NCBI RefSeq assembly: GCF_027409185.1 | Contig: NC_084462.1 | Location: 39,380,679-39,444,678 of the forward strand | Source: Cynocephalus volans | Lineage: Eukaryota > Chordata > Mammalia > Dermoptera > Cynocephalidae | Direction: 5' to 3' | Length of the DNA: 64,000 nt | Shown here: piece by piece, positions 58,956 to 64,000 of the stretch | How positions within the stretch are numbered: the first letter of the stretch is position 1 | Layout of the letters: every line of letters begins with the position of its first letter | Made by a program: the position numbers and the translations under genes | The notes under the pieces: generated by a model | The model's input: the letters and a program-made list of their open reading frames with translations, nothing else | What the model was told of the DNA's origin: nothing | Databases searched by the model: none

Positions 58956-59559
58956 GGGACAGTTCCAGAACTGTGACCCCCACTGGGGCCCAGGGACAGG
59001 GTCCCACCCATCCTGCTGAAGACTGAGTGACAGGGCCAAAAGTACATGCACTGCCCTGTGGCCCCTGCAGCCCATGGCCCTCTGGGGACAGTGACTTGCA
59101 GAGCCTTGAGGAGCCAGGGCAGTGCCTGAGGACATGGCTTGAGTCCCCACACATCCTAGCCACCTCCTCACCTCCTCCTCGACAGGGCAGTTGGGCGCCT
59201 GGAGGCTGCTGGAGGGGGAGGGGGAGCCCACCATCCCCGCAGGCCAGGCCAGCCCGCAGCATGCCCTGCCTCCACCTGCCAGTCACCCTGCCAGACAGGG
59301 CTCCCCTCACAGGACACAATTCCCTGAGTGCTAGGGCCCTCCTGGCCTCACCCTGGGCCCTGGGAGGAGAGGGGATCCAGGGGGCCTTGGGTCTCCAGGC
59401 AGCCAGGATGAGGAGCAAGGATTCCCAGCCCCCTGTGGGCCTGTCCAGTCCTGGATTTGGCCCAGAGCAGTGGTACAGGACATGCTCAGATTCCCTCAGC
59501 TTGGGTTTCAGGACATGCCTCTGGGTTTCCAGCTGCTTCCTGAGGCCTTAGGTGCCCTC

Positions 59560-60190
59560 CTCAGGGTTCTCCCCTGGAGGAAATTTACTGTTGGCAGTTA
59601 GACCTATTTTCAGCACCAGCTCAGGGAAGAGGAGATCATAAGGGGCTGGCTTATGCAAATCCAGTGGCTGGGCATGCTCAGTAGAGAGCACAGAACATTC
59701 TTGAATATGCCTGGTGCATGTGATGGGGTCTGACCAATGAATATGCTCCAGAAAGAGACAGACTGTGCATGTGCTAGAAGAAATGTTACTAACTGGGAAC
59801 CACACCCTTATTTGAATATTCATTAGATGGAGATACTATTAAAGCCAAATCCCAGCTGAGCAGGGTTGTTGCTCAGTTTCCTGGAGGCAGCCCACGCTTC
59901 TCTGGTTGAGATGTGTATGCTTTACTTCTTATCAATCTTACTCTGAGCAAGGAGCTGCTCACCCTCTTGAGTCAGACTGCAATTTGTACTGAATTTTAAA
60001 TATGTTTTTCTGCTTTTGTATCACATTTGATGTCTATACTGAACTTACTTTTGTGTCGAACTTGGTGTGGGCTCTGCTAAATCTCTGGGGCTATGCTGCA
60101 CTCTCTGTGGAACCTGTATTTCTTACCTGTTATATTTAACTTATTCTCACTGTCTACCATGACTCTGCCCTTGAATTCTTACCTGTGGAG
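59560..60190 (+). mobile_element. ERV LTR-like segment
   Basis: U3-like features include an octamer ATGCAAAT (59654-59661), 'gaccaatgaatatgctccag' and 'gcctggtgcatgtgatgggg'. R/U5-like features include 'ttgctcagtttcctggaggc', 'cttctctggttgagatgtgt' and 'cactctctgtggaacctgta'. AT content rises relative to the GC-rich DNA on both sides. The LTR reading is inference; no second copy is present. Confidence 0.5.
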
Positions 60191-63100
60191 GGGTAAAGAA
60201 CCTGGTAAGAGGACTGGGTAGGATGAGGCCGACCATTGGGCCCCTGACCTCAGCAGGGAGGCGGGGTTCGGGAGCAGTGCTGGGATCCCTGAGGACAGGC
60301 TACGGCCCACAGAAGCCACCAGCTAGCCTGAGGCATCCTTGAGAGTTGCAGGCCACCATGTCGTGGGGGTGGAAGGAGCAGGTGGCTTGCCCAGCCCCAA
60401 AACACACATGGGGAACCTGGGATTACTGGACCCTGAGGTCAGAAGTGGCCTATCAGGCACCTGTGGAGCAGAGGCCCGAGGCCACGCGGATGATGCTGGG
60501 GACCTTCTGGGAGAGCCTGAGGTCGGCTGCTGCAGCTGGCAGTATTGCAAGATCCTGCTGGACTTGGGGCCAGGAGTATAGGCCTCTCACTCTGCCGTCC
60601 CAGGCAGCTGCCACTCACAGATCCCCAAAGTCAGGAAACAGGGCTCCACTCAGAGCAAAGAGAAGGCTCCAAGGTGGTGACAAGTCCCCAAGCTTCTCGA
60701 TTCAGTGTTTTCTTTCTTCCTTTCTTTTCTTTATTTTTGTATTTTAAACGTGTTATTTTAGCTTAAAAAGGAAATAGACATTCATGTAATAAAATGTGAT
60801 GTGAACTTGTCAGAGGATAGAATACTACTGTTCACATGGGTCCCTCCAGTGTTGAATCCCCAGGTTGTTGGGTGTAGATCCAGGCTGTTTTCTATCGCTC
60901 TGTAAAGGGGCTTTTTGTGGCCACAACACGAGCAATTGTTGCCTCTGGGTCGCTCTTGTCCATTTCTTCATACCCAGCGCCATCTCTTCTGGTGGTGGCA
61001 TGTGTGTCTACTTCCTTCACAGTTTCATTTTCCAGTGAATTGTCATTCTCAATCTTTCATGTGTGCTGTGTTCATATATATATGCATATTTAAAAATACA
61101 GGAACACTTAATTTACTTGAGAGCAGCTGGCTAATAAACTCTGCTCTCGCTTTCTTCTTGCGTATTTGGACTTTCTTTAGCTGTTGTCAATTTAAGGTCA
61201 GTTTTCTCCTGGCGGCAGTAAGTGCTGAAATGGAAACTCTGTTCCACTCTGACACTACACTGTATTCACTTTCTCAAAAGACGTCTCTCCTGGGGACAAG
61301 GGATGCCCCATGGCCTCCAGCCCCCCTTGCTTGTTAAAGAGAATAACATTTTTGGTTGAGAAAACGTTTGGCCCTTGTTCTTGAGGCACCCCGAGCTCTG
61401 CAGGAAGCAGAGGTTCCCAATAGGCCTGCGCCACCCTGAAGCCTCCCACACTCAGCAAAGGCCAGAGTCATGACCACCAAATGATCTGCTGGGTTGCACC
61501 CTGCACTCGACAGGGGCAGGAAGGGTTGTGAGGGGAGGGAAGAGTTGGGTGCCAGATTCCTGTGGGACGGTCTGTGCAAAGCATCCCTGAAGGATCTTTG
61601 GTAACTTCTGTACACTGTCCTGGGCTGCCTGGGCTCTGGTGTCCCTTCCTTCCTCCCTCCCTTCCTTCCCTCCTTCCTCCTACTGGAATCCAGCAGCTTC
61701 AAACCCTGAGGCTGGGATTGAGCACCAAGGATGCCGCTGAACACAGGCCAGGGGACCAGCAGGATCATGACTACCCCGGGATGTGAGAGTGGCTGTGGTG
61801 CCTCATGTGGCAGCCTGGTGTCCCCTTCCCACAGGTCAGGCTAGCCCACACCTGCAGCTCCAGCAGCTTGGGCCACACTCCTCAGCAGGCTCAGCCTCCC
61901 CAGTTCCTGGGGCCATATCTGGGCACCAGCGTGTAGGAGGCATATTCCTCACCCTGGAAAAGGGGTGCTGGCTCAGGGGGATGTGGCCTGGGGGCGCCAC
62001 AGGGAAGGAGACCTGGGGACCCTATTTCCTAAACTGCCTGGAAGGGGATTCTCCAGCCAGGGTGGTCTGTGCCCTCAGTGCTTCTGTAGGGGAACGGCTG
62101 GTGCTGGGAGATGCTCTCAAGAGAACACACATCCCATAGCTCCCCCACAGCCCACAGGTGCTTTCCACACTCAACAGCTTTGCACACTCAACAGGCAGAG
62201 AGTTCCTGCTCTGCTCCTTTACTGGTGGATAAGGCAGACAGAAGATCCAGGACCACCAAGGCTGGCTGCTGAGGCCACAGGTCATGGGCTCGGGGCTGAT
62301 GGTGATTTCTGGCCCGTCTCACTCAGGACTCCAATTCCTCAGGTCCTGGCTCCTTGTGTGAGGTCATATTGAGCAGTGAGGAGGCCACATGAGCCTCTCT
62401 GGGCACGTCAGGGTCTGTGCTGAGCAGGACTGTGACTTGCGCAGTCCCTTCTGGCAAATGCACAGCCCAGTGCTCACTGGGAGCTGCCCCCTGAATTCAC
62501 AACTGCCAGGCTCCACCTGGCTTCTGCACCTGCCCCTGCACCTGCAGCAGCTGGGCATGAGCCTCCTCCTCAGGAATCTTAGCCAAAGAGTGTCCCCCAG
62601 ATATCCAGGCAGCGTGACAGTGAACATCAGAAACACCAAAACGATGTGAACGCTTGCTCTGAGAGACACCCAGAGCCACCCCTGCAGGGCGGAAAGCAGG
62701 AGTCCAGGGACTCTGGAGAAGTTGCCAGAGATGGATGCAGGGTCGAAATCCCAGTGTGCAGTCCACTGTCTCCAGAAAGAGGCCACCATCGCAAACACGC
62801 TTTCTTTCTCCTTCCGACACAAATCCCAAGCTTGTGGTGTCCCTTTACCTTCTCCTCCATCCTGGACACACACTGTTGAGCCCACTCCACTGTCCTCACC
62901 GCACGAAGGTGTTTTATACTCTCTTGATGCACGCTTCTTCTCTCTTTTTCTGAAACTGGAGACTTTGATCCATTAATTCACCAGAGTCAGCATCTTCCAG
63001 GAAATCCCGTATGTGATCATACATTCATGTCCTCTGCTCTGTGTCCTAATCTCGTCATCCTTCTTGTTTGTAGATTTTTCTAAACACGCACATCCAGGAA

Positions 63101-63830
63101 TATGTCAATCTGAAAGCAGCAGTTTGCACTTTTCGTTTTTGCATAAATCAGGAAAAACACACTCAGCTGTAACAAAGGGTCACATCTACCTTAAAGCTGA
63201 GAAAGTGACTGATGATAAACGTGGATCAGGATGAAGGACACTGGCTGTTGGCCACCCTTGGTAAGAAGCCGAGGAGGGACGTTGTGTATTCACACAAGGA
63301 CAGCCATGAGGCAGTGAGGCAGGGGTGTGTGAGCAGAGAGGACGGTCAGAGGGTTGGCACTCAGTGTCTCGGAGAGCTGCACAGCTCTAAGGACATTTCT
63401 GCCACTGGAGGGCCCAAGGTTCCCAGGATTGGGCTCCACCATGGGCTGAGAGCCACCCTAGCAGCTTTACTGGGCACGGATGCTGAAGTGGCCTCAGACC
63501 ACAGTGCTGGGCTTGTCCCTGATACTCCTGCAGCTGGAGCTCCCAGCCTGCACTCCACGGGTATGTGATGATGTCCCTGATCGCCAAAACCATTTCCTTC
63601 TCTCGCCATCCAGTGTCCGGAGCGCCTGTGCCATGGAAGGGGCATGCCCTGGTCCTATCCTCTGACAGCTCACGACCTCTGGCAAGTCTTGAGCTGGCCG
63701 CAAATTATGCTGCCCTGGGAAAACCAACAGAAACCAACTTAAACACTTAAAACAAGTAGGAAGAAAAGTACACGGTTTTCAACAACAGTGTGTGAAAACG
63801 ATATTGAGCACACACAGCAGAATTGTTTTA
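60191..63830. other. GC-rich, CpG-poor unassigned block
   Basis: About 3.6 kb with high GC but few CpGs. Open frames up to 173 codons occur on both strands (for example 60346-60747 plus, 62364-62885 minus), none with a recognisable domain. A (TTCC)n run lies at 61645-61678. Local AT-rich pieces (60700-60830, 61040-61110) lie within. It may be a segmental duplication or decayed gene. Confidence 0.45.
61645..61678. repeat. Pyrimidine (TTCC)n-like tract
   Basis: Imperfect CTTCC/CTCC repeat without purines. Confidence 0.85.
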
Positions 63831-64000
63831 TTCCGATATTTGACTGTGTGCATTGGCTCCTTTATTGCAGAATTAGTTACCAGTGTGCTGGTGATGCCTT
63901 CCAAGGAGAGCAGGAAGCCCGTGGAAATGAGATATACAGGATTACGTTTCTCGAGATGTGATTTATTTTAAAAGTGGTGTGGCGTTCACAGAGCTGGGAA

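Noticed and set aside
58038..59551. Frames of 147-181 codons on both strands in the GC-rich block
   Set aside because: Several overlap on opposite strands in the same DNA, none has a known domain, and start sites are arbitrary. Random GC-rich DNA gives this.
62364..62885. 173-codon minus-strand frame
   Set aside because: No recognisable domain or splice context, and competing frames on the other strand cover the same bases.

Overview
The window is mammalian nuclear DNA. It is intron- and repeat-dominated, has no bacterial-style gene packing, and carries L1, MIR, MaLR, DNA-transposon and endogenous-retrovirus (ERV) relics throughout. I saw no Alu and no rodent B1/B2 elements. Three SINEs derived from an isoleucine-type tRNA (17369-17554, 23478-23635, 42677-42789) resemble the CYN family described from colugos. 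My best guess for the source is therefore a colugo (Dermoptera, probably Galeopterus). The species call is inference from repeat type, not from a database match.

Only one intact protein gene is recognisable. It is the single-exon gene MKRN3 (makorin RING finger protein 3) on the minus strand, 37275-38780. In human this gene is imprinted and paternally expressed in the Prader-Willi region, encodes an E3 ubiquitin ligase, and restrains the onset of puberty. Its coding start is an ATG at 38780; an in-frame TTG ten codons upstream is not a plausible start. A CpG-rich promoter covers the 5' half of the gene and its upstream flank. A second, isolated CpG island lies about 3.3 kb further upstream (42035-42305). 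About 0.54 kb downstream of the stop codon is a 16-copy minisatellite of 46-47 bp monomers (35995-36740), arranged in a higher-order pattern and carrying repeated forkhead-type motifs.

Layout by region. 1-9500: old noncoding DNA with a MaLR LTR, a MIR, an L1 ORF2 relic and a perfect 23-nt inverted repeat. 9522-13100: antisense L1 split by a MaLR LTR, an 80-bp alternating purine-pyrimidine tract, and another MaLR LTR. 14480-19150: TG/CA-rich DNA that is duplicated in inverted orientation around an antisense L1, which itself carries a SINE. 19390-25490: a Tigger-like transposon, then a decayed ERV on the minus strand with a SINE inside it. 25490-27600: L1 5'-UTR-like DNA. 28400-36000: AT-rich LINE, MIR and MITE relics. 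36000-39120: MKRN3 with its flanking minisatellite and promoter. 39200-53200: AT-rich DNA with L1 relics, MER5A, the orphan CpG island and nested insertions. 53680-56640: LTR-like and pol-like ERV fragments on the plus strand. 56890-63800: an abrupt GC-rich but CpG-poor block with exon-like segments and diverged internal duplications that I cannot assign to a family.

There is no operon or pathway context. The functional story of the window is MKRN3 and the cis elements around it. Most other features are transposon relics, and they record the order of insertions by nesting.
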